Shown here piece by piece: positions 34,713 to 43,817 of a DNA stretch of 64,000 nucleotides (positions within the stretch are counted from its first letter, which is position 1; every line of letters starts with the position of its first letter). This DNA is from Pinibacter aurantiacus (lineage in GTDB: Bacteria; Bacteroidota; Bacteroidia; Chitinophagales; Chitinophagaceae). The notes below the pieces were generated by a model. It worked only from the letters and a program-made list of their open reading frames with translations, was not told the origin of the DNA and searched no databases. The stretch covers positions 62,001 to 126,000 of the forward strand of contig NZ_JAHSPG010000003.1 in assembly GCF_019130065.1 (NCBI RefSeq). Reading direction: 5' to 3'. The translations under genes and the position numbers were made by a program.

Positions 34713-37700
34713 TTAGAACGCTGCCTGAATACCGAACATGAACGTTTTTGGATTAGGGAAAGAACCGTAATCAAATCCGCGGTTAAACAAACCGTCGCTG
34801 ATGAAATCAGGATCATATCCTTTGTATTTGCTCAGGGTGAGTACGTTCTCCCCAGCTATGTAAAAACGCAGCTTGCTGACAACGTGTTTTCTCATTAGAA
34901 CTGATGAAGCCGGAATATTGTATCCTATTTGTACGTTTTGCAATCTTACATAAGAACCGCTTTCAACAAACAGATCCGAGAAACGGTTGTTGCCGTTAGG
35001 ATCGTTGATGATGGGTCTTGGAACATTTGTGTTTGTATTGGTTGGTGACCAGAAGTTCAACTCATCTGTGTGTTGGTTGCCATACTGTCCTGTCATGAGC
35101 GCCTGGTAAACAGCGTTAAACACTTTGTTACCACCACTTCCCTGGATGAACAGAGAAAGATCAAAATCAGCATAGGCAGCATTAAAGGTAAAGCCATAGT
35201 TGTATTTAGGAATTGCACTACCTAGATATGTTCTGTCATTAGCATCTGTAAGTGTATCTGTATGATCGTTATTTTTTCCGTTCTGCGCTTTGAAGATCAC
35301 ATCACCAGGGGCCGTTAATACAGACTGGAATGCGTGACCTGCAATCTGATCAGTACTTTGGAAAATGCCTTCCGTTTGATAACCGTACAGTTCGCCCACT
35401 GATCTGCCCACTTCTGTTTTACTGCCCGAGCGATATATTGGATTATTGGTACCACCCAGTTTCAACACTTTATTTTTCAAAGTAGAGAAGTTTGCACTTA
35501 CATTATAGGTAAATCTGCCTTCCGTTTTTCTATAACCCAATGTCACCTCAACGCCTGTATTCTTAACAGTTGCGGCATTGGTCCTGATTGTATTTGGCAC
35601 TGAACCAACAGAGTACGGTAAAGGTAAATCTGTAAGAATGTCTGAAGCTTTTTTATCAAAATACTCAACAGTCAGGTTTAGTTTCTCTTTCATGAAACCC
35701 ATATCCAACGCTACGTCACTTGTGGTAGAGCTCTCCCAATGCAGGTTAGGATCTGCAACGGAAACGGTAGTGGCGCCATGTGCATAGATATTGCTGAAGT
35801 TGTAGTTAGAAGCGGTGTTGATAAATGGCTGCCATTGATACTCACTCAGATTAAGCTGGTTACCTAATGTTCCCCATCCACCACGCAGTTTCATGCTGCT
35901 GATTGCGGCAGGAAGCTTAATGAATTTTTCGTTTGTTATGTTCCATGCGCCTGCAATACCCACATAGTTACCGTATCTTTTTGCAGGGGCAAATTTGGAA
36001 GACCCATCTCTCCTAAAGTTTACAGTAAGGAGATAGCGGCTATCGTAGTTGTAGTTAATTCTGCCAAGAAGCCCAGTGGTAACATAAGTACCTCTCCACT
36101 CGGTGATGGTATTAGCAGAAGCAGCGGCGTTGCTGAATGAAGGGAATTCCATGCTTCCGTTATCACGAGATGTACCGGTTTGCGATGAATTGTTCATTTT
36201 TTCAAACGTATAACCTGCAAGGAAATCTGCCTGGTGCTTTCCTTTAGTGAAGTTATACGTCAGGGTGTTTTCTACGAGTTGCTTATTTGGCTGACCAAAG
36301 CCCTCCATATAATAGTACTGGGTATTGATGTAATAAAAACCCATGTTGAAGCTTGGCTCATAATGGTAGTTTTTATAGTCTGTTCTGTCAAAGCTTGCGT
36401 TGATCTTGTATTTTAAATTTTTAACGATTTCAAATTCTGCCCAACCGTTTAACAATATCCTGTTGCGTTCGCTCCAGTCGTCCACGATTGAGTTCAAACC
36501 AACAACGTTTGCAGAGATGGCGCGGTGAATAGTTTGATCGGTACCGCCGTAACCACCTTCTTTTGTAGAATCATACACCGGCATTGTAGGTATCGCTGTA
36601 AGCATGCTGGTAACGGTTCCTCCGAATACAGCGTGGTTAGCAGTTCCGGCATAGTTACCTTTCTTGGAATACATGTAAGCTACTTTGGCACCATAGCTGA
36701 ATTTACCTTTCTTTCCCTGCAAACTTGTGTTGAGGGAATAACGTTTGTAGGCCTGTGGCCCAACCTGGTAGCCCGTTTGATCAAAGTAACCAAGAGAAAC
36801 ATTGTAATTAAGCGCATCACTTCCTCCTGAAATACCTACGTTGTAATTTTGAATAGAACCTCTTTTCAAGGCAGCATCCTGCCAGTCTGTATTGATATTG
36901 GAAACAAAATTTGGGTTGGAAGGATCATTTGCAGGAACCAGTGAAAGGCCTGCATTTGTTGTGGCAGCGTTTACTACTTTTTGGTAACCAACTCTATCTA
37001 ATACTGATATTTTCTTTGGCACCTGCTGTATACCGGCATAACCATTGAATGTTATTTTTGGTAAGCCTGCTCTTCCTTTTTTAGTAGTGATGATCACCAC
37101 GCCTGTTGCTGCACGCGAACCATAAATGGCACCTGCAGAGGCATCTTTCAAAACAGAGATGGACTCAATATCCTCAGGTGAAAAATCAAATGGAGCGTCG
37201 ATAGGTACTCCGTCGATAACGAACAAAGGACTGTTATCACCAAAGTTACTGATACCTCTTATTTTGATCTGCACATAACCGCCGGGCTCTCCCGAACCAT
37301 GAACTGAAACGCCGGCAACCTGTCCCTGCAACATTTTGGCAACGTCATAGGTAGGGTTCTTTTTCGCGTCGGTAACATTCACGGTTGCTACAGAGCCTGT
37401 AAGATCTTTTCTTTTCTGCGTACCATATCCTACTACCACCACATCATTCAGTTGATCTGTAGAAGGCTCCAGTTTTAAAACAAAATCTGTTTTACTGCCT
37501 ACTTTAAATTCCTGCGACTTGTATCCGACATAGCTTATCACAAGTACAGCATTTTCATCTTTTACACTGATGCGGAAATAACCTTTGTCATTTGTAGAAA
37601 CGCCAAGGTTAGAGCCTTTTATCGTAATGCTGACACCAGCCTGGGGTTCACCTTTTTCATTCACAACAGTTCCGCCAACGTAGTGGTCTGCTAAAATGTT

Positions 37701-38096
37701 TACGGTCTTATTGTCTGGCAAAGGGTTTAGGCTTGTTTCTTCCGGATAAAGCAAGATCTGGTCGTCTACGACTTTATAGCGAATTTCGAGCGGCTTCATT
37801 ACTTCGCAAAGCGCTTCTGAAATTTTTTTATTATCGCCGGAGTAGCTTATTTTTTTATTTCCATCTATTGCAGATGGGCTGTAGAGGAATTTTACGCCGG
37901 TTTGTTGTTGCATTAACGTGATGAACCTGAACACCGTTATTTTGTCTACAGAAAGCGTGACAGGCTTATCCAGGATGCCCTGCGCTTCTGTTTTCTTTGC
38001 GTATACCGAAAACGCAAAAGTGACGGCGATAGTAAATTGTACTACAATAATCTTCATTGCAAGCAGTATTGAAGCAATAAATTGCTTTTTTTTCAT
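34713..38096 (-). CDS. SusC/RagA TonB-linked outer membrane transporter with STN domain
   Basis: A 1127-residue TonB-dependent transporter. After the signal segment (to about residue 37) there is an STN (secretin/TonB N-terminal) domain around 45-115 (PVTLSVDKITVFRFITLMQQQTG), a carboxypeptidase-regulatory-like beta sandwich (about 135-215, GTVVNEKGEPQAGVSI), the plug domain (about 225-345, VVVGYGTQKRKDLTGSVATVN; IRGISNFGDNSPLFVIDGVPID) and the beta-barrel ending in FGIQAAF. STN-bearing SusC proteins signal through FecR/ECF sigma pairs, and both lie just upstream. The cargo is inferred to be arabinan oligosaccharides. Confidence 0.96.
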   Translation of the reverse strand: MKKKQFIASILLAMKIIVVQFTIAVTFAFSVYAKKTEAQGILDKPVTLSVDKITVFRFITLMQQQTGVKFLYSPSAIDGNKKISYSGDNKKISEALCEVMKPLEIRYKVVDDQILLYPEETSLNPLPDNKTVNILADHYVGGTVVNEKGEPQAGVSITIKGSNLGVSTNDKGYFRISVKDENAVLVISYVGYKSQEFKVGSKTDFVLKLEPSTDQLNDVVVVGYGTQKRKDLTGSVATVNVTDAKKNPTYDVAKMLQGQVAGVSVHGSGEPGGYVQIKIRGISNFGDNSPLFVIDGVPIDAPFDFSPEDIESISVLKDASAGAIYGSRAATGVVIITTKKGRAGLPKITFNGYAGIQQVPKKISVLDRVGYQKVVNAATTNAGLSLVPANDPSNPNFVSNINTDWQDAALKRGSIQNYNVGISGGSDALNYNVSLGYFDQTGYQVGPQAYKRYSLNTSLQGKKGKFSYGAKVAYMYSKKGNYAGTANHAVFGGTVTSMLTAIPTMPVYDSTKEGGYGGTDQTIHRAISANVVGLNSIVDDWSERNRILLNGWAEFEIVKNLKYKINASFDRTDYKNYHYEPSFNMGFYYINTQYYYMEGFGQPNKQLVENTLTYNFTKGKHQADFLAGYTFEKMNNSSQTGTSRDNGSMEFPSFSNAAASANTITEWRGTYVTTGLLGRINYNYDSRYLLTVNFRRDGSSKFAPAKRYGNYVGIAGAWNITNEKFIKLPAAISSMKLRGGWGTLGNQLNLSEYQWQPFINTASNYNFSNIYAHGATTVSVADPNLHWESSTTSDVALDMGFMKEKLNLTVEYFDKKASDILTDLPLPYSVGSVPNTIRTNAATVKNTGVEVTLGYRKTEGRFTYNVSANFSTLKNKVLKLGGTNNPIYRSGSKTEVGRSVGELYGYQTEGIFQSTDQIAGHAFQSVLTAPGDVIFKAQNGKNNDHTDTLTDANDRTYLGSAIPKYNYGFTFNAAYADFDLSLFIQGSGGNKVFNAVYQALMTGQYGNQHTDELNFWSPTNTNTNVPRPIINDPNGNNRFSDLFVESGSYVRLQNVQIGYNIPASSVLMRKHVVSKLRFYIAGENVLTLSKYKGYDPDFISDGLFNRGFDYGSFPNPKTFMFGIQAAF

Positions 38097-38320
38097 AATT
38101 TCATATGATTTTGTTCGTTAAGTAAACTGTTTCGGACATAATTAAACCGCATAGGTTTCCTTGCCGGTATGCCCCACATACCGGCATTCTTTTGCAGTAT
38201 AATCAAGAGAGGTTGTTTGTATTAGGTTTCGCAGTTGTTGTTTTTCATAAAGCAATAATTATGGTTTAGTGATTGAATAATTACCTCACCCCAACCCTCT
38301 CCATTGGAGAGGGAGAAGAT
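38097..38320. repeat. fecR-susC spacer with CCCTCTCC-ATT-GGAGAGGG hairpin
   Basis: A perfect 8-bp stem (38295-38302 with 38306-38313, loop ATT) within the phrase CCTCACCCCAACCCTCTCC lies eight bases beyond the fecR stop codon. It could act as a terminator or a dispersed repeat. The rest should contain the ECF-dependent promoter of susC, but I cannot identify it. Confidence 0.65.
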
Positions 38321-39424
38321 TTATTTACATCCCCTGCCACGTATGAGTATTGATGTGCCTTTTACTTCGTAAGTATTATTGAGCGACTGGCAAAGAATAT
38401 CTAGTTTTTTGTAAAGGTTCTGATCTGTAATATCACCTGTAAAGAGACAGTTGTTAAGGGTTTCATCCTCCACTTCTATATTTACTCCATAGGTTACCTG
38501 CAAAGCTTTCAGAATGCTTTCAAACCTTTCTGATTCATAAATAAATGCTGCGCGTTCCTTTACAGGAGCGACTTGTACACTATCCTTATTAACAACTATA
38601 GGCAATGGAACATCAACAAGTGTTGCATCGAAAGTTTTACTTTCTTCCCCGTAAATTACTTTTTGATTTGGTGTGATTATAAGGCCTTTATTCTTTCTGT
38701 TTTTGATCTCGTCTGCATTCTCTTCACGTTCGTAAACTTCTACTTTTCCGGTTACGACAGACACTTCGATCCTCTTATTATTCTCGTCTGTTTTAATATT
38801 GAAAGATGTCCCCAACACATGCGTTACAAGATTTCTGTTGTAGACAAAAAATGGCTTGCCGGCATTTTTTGTGATCTCAAAAAAAGCTTCACCGGATAAA
38901 TACACATCACGTTTGTCAGCAGAAAAATGTTCAGGATATTTTACTGAAGAGCCGGGCTTAAGTGTTATAAAACTGCCATCTTCCAATTGAAAACGTTCAG
39001 CCTTTGTACCACCGTTTTCTTTATTAATGAACATCGCGCCTTTCACTTCTTCTTTAACAGAAACCAGTTCTGCAGCAGGTTTTTTCTTTGATAAAAAGAA
39101 AACTGCGGTGCTTAAGCTAATCACCAGAATGGATGCTGCGGCAAACCAAACTTTTCTGTAATTGTGTTTCTTTTGAATAGGTATAACGCTCGCTGTTTCT
39201 TTCTCGGCGTGCTTGATTTTAGCGATAATCTCTTCAGCTCTTTTTTCATCAATGTTCATTTCTTCCATCTGAGGATGGTGGAACCTTACCATAATGTGGT
39301 TTGCCAAAAGATCATTATACATGCCAGAGCCTATAGCATCGAATAATTCCTCTTCTTCCGCAGCAGAAATTTTATCTGCAACATATTTATCCAGTAAGTA
39401 CTGTATTCTCTCTTTATTGACCAT
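38321..39424 (-). CDS. FecR-family anti-sigma factor
   Basis: A single-pass membrane anti-sigma factor that relays the SusC/STN signal to the ECF sigma factor. The 367-residue protein has a cytoplasmic N-terminal sigma-binding part (about 1-80), a TM segment near 91-110 (VWFAAASILVISLSTAVFFL), a periplasmic FecR domain (about 140-245, RFQLEDGSFITLKPGSSVKYPEHF; LSGEAFFEITKNAGKPFFVY), and a C-terminal DUF4974-type domain (about 290-365, FESILKALQVTYGVNIEVED). It lies between the sigma gene and susC on the same strand. Confidence 0.94.
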   Translation of the reverse strand: MVNKERIQYLLDKYVADKISAAEEEELFDAIGSGMYNDLLANHIMVRFHHPQMEEMNIDEKRAEEIIAKIKHAEKETASVIPIQKKHNYRKVWFAAASILVISLSTAVFFLSKKKPAAELVSVKEEVKGAMFINKENGGTKAERFQLEDGSFITLKPGSSVKYPEHFSADKRDVYLSGEAFFEITKNAGKPFFVYNRNLVTHVLGTSFNIKTDENNKRIEVSVVTGKVEVYEREENADEIKNRKNKGLIITPNQKVIYGEESKTFDATLVDVPLPIVVNKDSVQVAPVKERAAFIYESERFESILKALQVTYGVNIEVEDETLNNCLFTGDITDQNLYKKLDILCQSLNNTYEVKGTSILIRGRGCK

Positions 39425-39520
39425 ATACGGTTATTTCCCAAGGTTCATTTAAATAAGACAGGTGGCGGGGAGCGGCGGAGTACAGAGAGTGAAAAAATAT
39501 TTTTTTGGCAGCTGGAAGGA

Positions 39521-39640
39521 CGAATAACTGAATAACTGATTAACTGAATAACTGAGTGGTTGAATTATTGAATAATTGAATAATTGATGAAAGGTCGACC
39601 TTCAAGTTCAGTTATTCAGTTACTCAGTTATTCAGTTATT
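39521..39640. repeat. palindromic repeat, GAATAACTGAATAACTG family, copy B
   Basis: Nearly the same element as 19981-20122, including the centre GTTGAATTATTGAATAATTG...TTGATGAAAGGTC and the right arm TTCAAGTTCAGTTATTCAGT. It ends inside the stop codon of the ECF sigma gene. Confidence 0.85.
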
Positions 39641-40229
39641 AAAGAAAGTTGCTCATAATGCAGGCCACCATCAACGCTCCTCCATGCGCCTTTATGTAGC
39701 TGCGTATGGATTCAAGAGCGCGGGCCATGTGCGTTTTAACGGTAAGTCGTGAAATATTGAGTTTGCTGGCGATAGAGTCGTAAGATAATTCGCCCTGCTT
39801 CGCCATGGTGTAGATCTTCTGCTGCTGCGCAGGCAACTGCTGAATGGCGTCTGTGAGCAATTGCGTGTATTGATTATCGCGTATTTTGAAATCACAATTA
39901 TCCTCGGATACCACATGCATTTGGCTATAGTGGCGTCTTGCTTTTTGTTCGTTGGCAAGTTTTTCCAGGTAATTAATAATATAGTTTTTGCTAACCGTGT
40001 ATAGCCAGGATTTGAAGTTCTTTATGTTTTGCAAATCTTTTCGCTGGAACCAAACTTTGAGAAAGACATCCTGTACAATTTCTTCAGCCACGGAGGAGCT
40101 TTTAACGTAGACATAGGCAACGCTGAAGATCTTTCCTCTGTACTTGTCAAACAAGATTTGAAACGCCGTTTCATCATCTTGAGCAAGCAGACTCAGTAAT
40201 GCAGTATCGTCCGGAATATTAAATGGCAT
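39639..40229 (-). CDS. ECF RNA polymerase sigma factor
   Basis: A 196-residue ECF sigma-70 factor. Region 2 is about residues 20-85 (FQILFDKYRGKIFSVAYVYVKSSSVAEEIVQDVFLKVW; WLYTVSKNYIINYL). Region 4 is about 120-175 (AIQQLPAQQQKIYTMAKQGELSYDSIASKLNISRLTVKTHMARAL). The short C-terminal hydrophobic tail is common in Bacteroidota FecI-like sigmas. It should drive susC/susD and perhaps the enzyme genes when FecR is triggered. The open frame has a TTG at 40238; I used the ATG at 40229. Confidence 0.95.
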   Translation of the reverse strand: MPFNIPDDTALLSLLAQDDETAFQILFDKYRGKIFSVAYVYVKSSSVAEEIVQDVFLKVWFQRKDLQNIKNFKSWLYTVSKNYIINYLEKLANEQKARRHYSQMHVVSEDNCDFKIRDNQYTQLLTDAIQQLPAQQQKIYTMAKQGELSYDSIASKLNISRLTVKTHMARALESIRSYIKAHGGALMVACIMSNFL

Positions 40230-40710
40230 AGCAGTCAATCGTCGTTAGAACTAAATTAATGTAAAATTGACAATTAAAAAATAGCCGGGGATATTTATTT
40301 GCGAAATATGTGAAAAAAGCTGCCGTCTTTCTAGTAACTGAATAACTGATTAACTGAATAACTGAGTGTTTCACCTTTGTAATGAATGATTGAATACCAA
40401 CCTTCTGTTATTCAGTTAATCAGTTATTCAGTTATTCCCTGCTATATTGCTCCATCTCAATTCATTAAATACACAATTTGTTCACAGCTTGCCACAACTT
40501 TAATCGCGAAAACCCATTTCAGTCCGATTATTGCCTTAATTTAGCCCCCCGGTTTAGTTGAAAATTTTCCATTGATCCTGGTATTGTGTTTTGAAGACAA
40601 AGTGCTTCAGATTTGAAAGACCGATTATTGATACTGCCACCGGCCAGATTCTTTAAAATTTTAATAATAATGGCACAGTTTTATAACCTGCCATCAAAAT
40701 ATCATTGCTA
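40230..40710. repeat. divergent region between sigma gene and dxr, with GAATAACTGATTAACTG palindrome
   Basis: The palindrome at 40333-40437 has left arm AGTAACTGAATAACTGATTA and right arm TTATTCAGTTAATCAGTTAT, with a centre of about 30 nt different from copies A and B. The remaining 270 bases before dxr have no visible gene or RNA and should include its promoter. Confidence 0.65.
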
Positions 40711-41877
40711 ATGCCGGACATTACAAAAAAACGTATTGCTATATTTGGTTCGACTGGTTCCATTGGCAAACAGGCGCTGGAAGTAATTGCAGCAAATGAG
40801 AACCTTTTTGAAGCCGAAATTCTGACCGCACATTCTAACGCGACTTTGCTTGTAGAACAGGCAAGACAATTCAAGCCGAATATTGTTGTTATAGGGGACG
40901 AATCCCAGTACGCGAAAGTGAAAGCAGACCTTTCGGGCACCGACGTAAAAGTTTTTGCCGGGGAAGATGCTTTGGAAGAAGTAGCAGCCATGGATAATTA
41001 TGATATGATGCTGGCGGCAATTGTTGGCTTTGCAGGGCTAAAACCTACCCTTAAAGCCATTGAAAACGGAAAACCGATAGCACTGGCCAACAAAGAAACA
41101 CTGGTGGTTGCCGGCGATATCGTAATGCAAAAAGCAGTGCAATACCGTGTGCCGATCATTCCGGTGGATAGCGAGCATTCCGCCATTTTTCAATGCCTTG
41201 TAGGCGAAACGCGCAACAAGATCGAAAAGGTGATCCTTACTGCTTCCGGCGGACCATTTCTGGGCAAAAAACCCAACTACCTCGTAAACGTAAAACGCGA
41301 TCACGCTTTGCAACATCCCAACTGGAGTATGGGTGCTAAAATAAGCGTTGACTCTGCGACTTTAATGAATAAAGGTCTCGAGATGATCGAGGCAAGATGG
41401 CTGTTTAACCTGAAGCCTGATCAATTGCAGGTGGTCATTCACCCTCAAAGCATCATTCATAGCCTGGTGCAATTTGAAGATGGTAGCCTGAAGGCGCAAA
41501 TGGGCCTTCCTGACATGAAATTGCCGATTCAGTATGCACTTGGTTTTCCTCAGCGCTTGCCGAACAATTTTCCACGATATGATTTCCGCAAACCAAACGC
41601 CCTGACTTTTGAAGAACCGGATCTTAAAACTTTCCGCAACCTTGGCCTTGCAACAGCTGCGTTGTTCAAAGGTGGTAACCTGCCTTGCGTAATGAATGCG
41701 GCCAACGAAATGGGTGTATACGCGTTCCTGCGCAATCGCCTGGGCTTTCTCGACATGACCGACCTCATTGAACGCACCATGGAAAAAGTGCCTTTCATTG
41801 AGAAACCAACGCTGGAAGATTATTTCAATAGTGATGCGGAAGCGAGGGAATTTGCAGCGTCGTTGTTGAGCCTGTAA
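40711..41877 (+). CDS. dxr: 1-deoxy-D-xylulose-5-phosphate reductoisomerase
   Basis: The NADPH-dependent enzyme that makes 2-C-methyl-D-erythritol 4-phosphate, the second MEP-pathway step. The 388-residue protein has the nucleotide-binding GSTGSIGKQALEVI at about 12-25, LANKETLVVAGD near residue 122, the metal/substrate motif PVDSEHSAIFQCL near residue 148, ASGGPF near residue 182, MNKGLEMIEARWLF near 216-229, and ANEMGVYAFLRNRLGF near the end. The TTG at 40705 is in frame, but ATG 40711 is preferred. rseP follows, as in many Bacteroidota. Confidence 0.96.
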   Translation: MPDITKKRIAIFGSTGSIGKQALEVIAANENLFEAEILTAHSNATLLVEQARQFKPNIVVIGDESQYAKVKADLSGTDVKVFAGEDALEEVAAMDNYDMMLAAIVGFAGLKPTLKAIENGKPIALANKETLVVAGDIVMQKAVQYRVPIIPVDSEHSAIFQCLVGETRNKIEKVILTASGGPFLGKKPNYLVNVKRDHALQHPNWSMGAKISVDSATLMNKGLEMIEARWLFNLKPDQLQVVIHPQSIIHSLVQFEDGSLKAQMGLPDMKLPIQYALGFPQRLPNNFPRYDFRKPNALTFEEPDLKTFRNLGLATAALFKGGNLPCVMNAANEMGVYAFLRNRLGFLDMTDLIERTMEKVPFIEKPTLEDYFNSDAEAREFAASLLSL

Positions 41878-41880
41878 TGG

Positions 41881-42090
41881 GCTGAACGCTTAACGCCTAA
41901 CGCTGGACGCTGTTGGAGGTGCGTCACTAGGATATTGGCGAAATATTCGGACTATTTTACCGTGCGTTAATCGCTAAGCGTTCTGCGTTAACCACTTCCG
42001 GGGAAAGATTAACAAAAATATATTCTCTATATTGGCGGCATTTTCGGGTGTTTCCGGCGTTAAGCGTTAGGCATTAAGCATTGAGCGTTT
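41881..42090. repeat. palindromic array of AACGCTTAACGCCTAACGC words
   Basis: The left arm starts 3 bases after the dxr stop codon (GCTGAACGCTTAACGCCTAA). The right arm at about 42057-42089 is GCGTTAAGCGTTAGGCATTA. A middle group at 41964-41991 repeats the word. The word family recurs at 61863-61954. This fills most of the 302-base gap. Confidence 0.8.
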
Positions 42091-42120
42091 TTCCTCATTC
42101 CTGCGCCGCAAACTTTTCCC

Positions 42121-42128
42121 TATATTTG
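42121..42128 (+). promoter_or_regulatory. -7 promoter box TATATTTG of rseP
   Basis: An exact TAnnTTTG match 52 bases upstream of the chosen rseP ATG. It lies inside the longer open frame, which supports the shorter start. Confidence 0.5.
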
Positions 42129-42179
42129 CCACTATTCAAAATTCAAAAAGTACCGGGATACGGTGATTATAATACCTGT

Positions 42180-43535
42180 ATGACGACCTTATTAGCAATC
42201 GACTGGACAGAATTTGCAGTAAAAGCAGGACAGTTTATTTTATCCTTTTCCATCATCGTTGTATTGCACGAGCTTGGCCACTTCCTTCCGGCCAAATGGT
42301 TCAAATGCCGCGTTGAAAAATTCTACCTCTTCTTCAATCCATGGTTTTCCCTGTTTAAAAAGAAAATTGGCGAAACTGAATACGGTCTCGGCTGGGTTCC
42401 ATTTGGCGGCTATGTAAAAATTGCCGGCATGATCGACGAAAGCATGGACAAGGAGCAGATGAAGCTTCCTCCAAAAGAATGGGAGTTTCGCAGCAAACCG
42501 GCCTGGCAACGATTGATCATCATGGTCGGCGGCGTTTTGGTAAACCTTATTTTGGGCTTCCTTATCTACGCTTGCATGCTTTGGCATTGGGGTGAAGAAT
42601 ATGTACCAACCAATAAATTCACTTATGGTATTGCTGCCGATTCATTGGCACAGAGTATCGGATTTAAGGATGGCGATAGAGTATTGAGTGTTGATGGCGA
42701 ATACATCGATCGCTTCAACAAAATACCGATGAAGATCATTTTGAGCGGATCAAAAACAGTGGAAGTTGAAAGAGACGGTCAAAAGCAAACCGTTAATATT
42801 CCGGATGATTTTGCAGGCAAACTGATCAAATATAAAGCGGTCAACTTTATTGAGATGCGTGTGCCTTTCACAAAAGTAGATAGCCTTGCCAGCGACACCA
42901 GCGCGGCAGCAAAAGCCGGGATAAAAAAGAACGACAAGATCATTGCGATAAATGGCACCAACACTGAATTTTTCCAGGACTTCAGAAAGCAGGTTTGGAA
43001 AAACAAAGGGAAGCAAGTTGACCTAACCATATTACGTGGCAAAGACACAAACCACATCGCGCTTACCATTCCAGAAACTGGCATCATAGGCGTTTACAAC
43101 GGAGATATCAAGCCATTTTTCGAAACAAAAGAGATCCACTACAGTTTCGCACAAGCAATTCCTGCAGGTGTGAAAAAAAGCAAAGAAACATTACAATCGT
43201 ACTGGCTGCAATTGAAACTGATCTTTAGCGGCAAAGTAAATGCGAATGAGTCTTTGGGAAGTGTTGTTTCAATTGGTAAAATGTTTGCACCGGTTTGGGA
43301 TTGGCAGAGTTTCTGGGGTCTGACAGCCTTCTTTTCTCTCGTATTGGCATTGATGAATATTCTTCCAATTCCGGGACTCGATGGCGGTCACGCTTTATTT
43401 ACTTTATATGAAATGATCAGCGGCCGCAAACCAAGCGATAAATTCATGGAGTATGCGCAAATGGCAGGCATGGTGTTGTTGCTGGGAATTATGGCCTATG
43501 CTTTGGGGTTAGACATCTTCAGACTATTCAAATAA
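42180..43535 (+). CDS. rseP: site-2 protease RseP
   Basis: An intramembrane zinc metalloprotease that cuts anti-sigma factors and other membrane proteins, plausibly including FecR-type regulators. The 451-residue protein has HELGH at residues 30-34 in the first TM segment, PFGGYVKIAGM near residue 75, two PDZ-like segments (about 140-200 and 220-310), and the LDG zinc motif in NILPIPGLDGGHALFTLYE near residue 398. Its length is normal. The open frame begins at 42081, but that part overlaps the repeat and promoter. A terminator follows. Confidence 0.95.
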   Translation: MTTLLAIDWTEFAVKAGQFILSFSIIVVLHELGHFLPAKWFKCRVEKFYLFFNPWFSLFKKKIGETEYGLGWVPFGGYVKIAGMIDESMDKEQMKLPPKEWEFRSKPAWQRLIIMVGGVLVNLILGFLIYACMLWHWGEEYVPTNKFTYGIAADSLAQSIGFKDGDRVLSVDGEYIDRFNKIPMKIILSGSKTVEVERDGQKQTVNIPDDFAGKLIKYKAVNFIEMRVPFTKVDSLASDTSAAAKAGIKKNDKIIAINGTNTEFFQDFRKQVWKNKGKQVDLTILRGKDTNHIALTIPETGIIGVYNGDIKPFFETKEIHYSFAQAIPAGVKKSKETLQSYWLQLKLIFSGKVNANESLGSVVSIGKMFAPVWDWQSFWGLTAFFSLVLALMNILPIPGLDGGHALFTLYEMISGRKPSDKFMEYAQMAGMVLLLGIMAYALGLDIFRLFK

Positions 43536-43562
43536 ACGATTTCAGATACAACTAAAAACAGA

Positions 43563-43590
43563 GCCATCGCATTGCGCGGTGGCTTTTTTT
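43563..43590 (+). terminator. rho-independent terminator of rseP
   Basis: The stem GCCATCGC/GCGGTGGC with a 5-nt loop is followed by seven or more T. Confidence 0.88.
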
Positions 43591-43817
43591 AGCACACGGA
43601 TGACACGGATTTGACGGATTTACACGAATTATTGTTCAAATAGCTGAATAATTTAGTAACTGAATAACTGAATGTTTATATTCAAAAAACTTCTTTGGAC
43701 GATGTCACTCCGGTCATTCAGTTACTCAATCCTTGATCCGTGAAAATCCGTCAAATCCGTGTCATCCGTGTGCCATACTCTCTCCCATTTTCAACTTTCA
43801 ACTTTCAATTTTCAATT
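43591..43817. repeat. nested palindromes: ACGGATGACACGGATTTG outer arms with AACTGAATAACTG inner words
   Basis: The outer left arm is 43593-43630 (CACACGGATGACACGGATTT) and the outer right arm 43737-43773 (TCCGTCAAATCCGTGTCATC). Inside lie GTAACTGAATAACTGAATG (left) and CATTCAGTTACTCA (right). A third word group, TTTTCAACTTTCAACTTTCA, follows at 43786-43817 and supplies the last codons of the next gene. Confidence 0.8.

Noticed and set aside
38295-38313. CCCTCTCC/GGAGAGGG as the susC operon operator
   Set aside because: It sits just after the fecR stop codon and resembles a dispersed repeat; nothing ties it to susC regulation.
42081-42179. 33-residue N-terminal extension of RseP
   Set aside because: It would include the right arm of a repeat and the TATATTTG promoter box. 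The ATG at 42180 gives the normal first TM segment.
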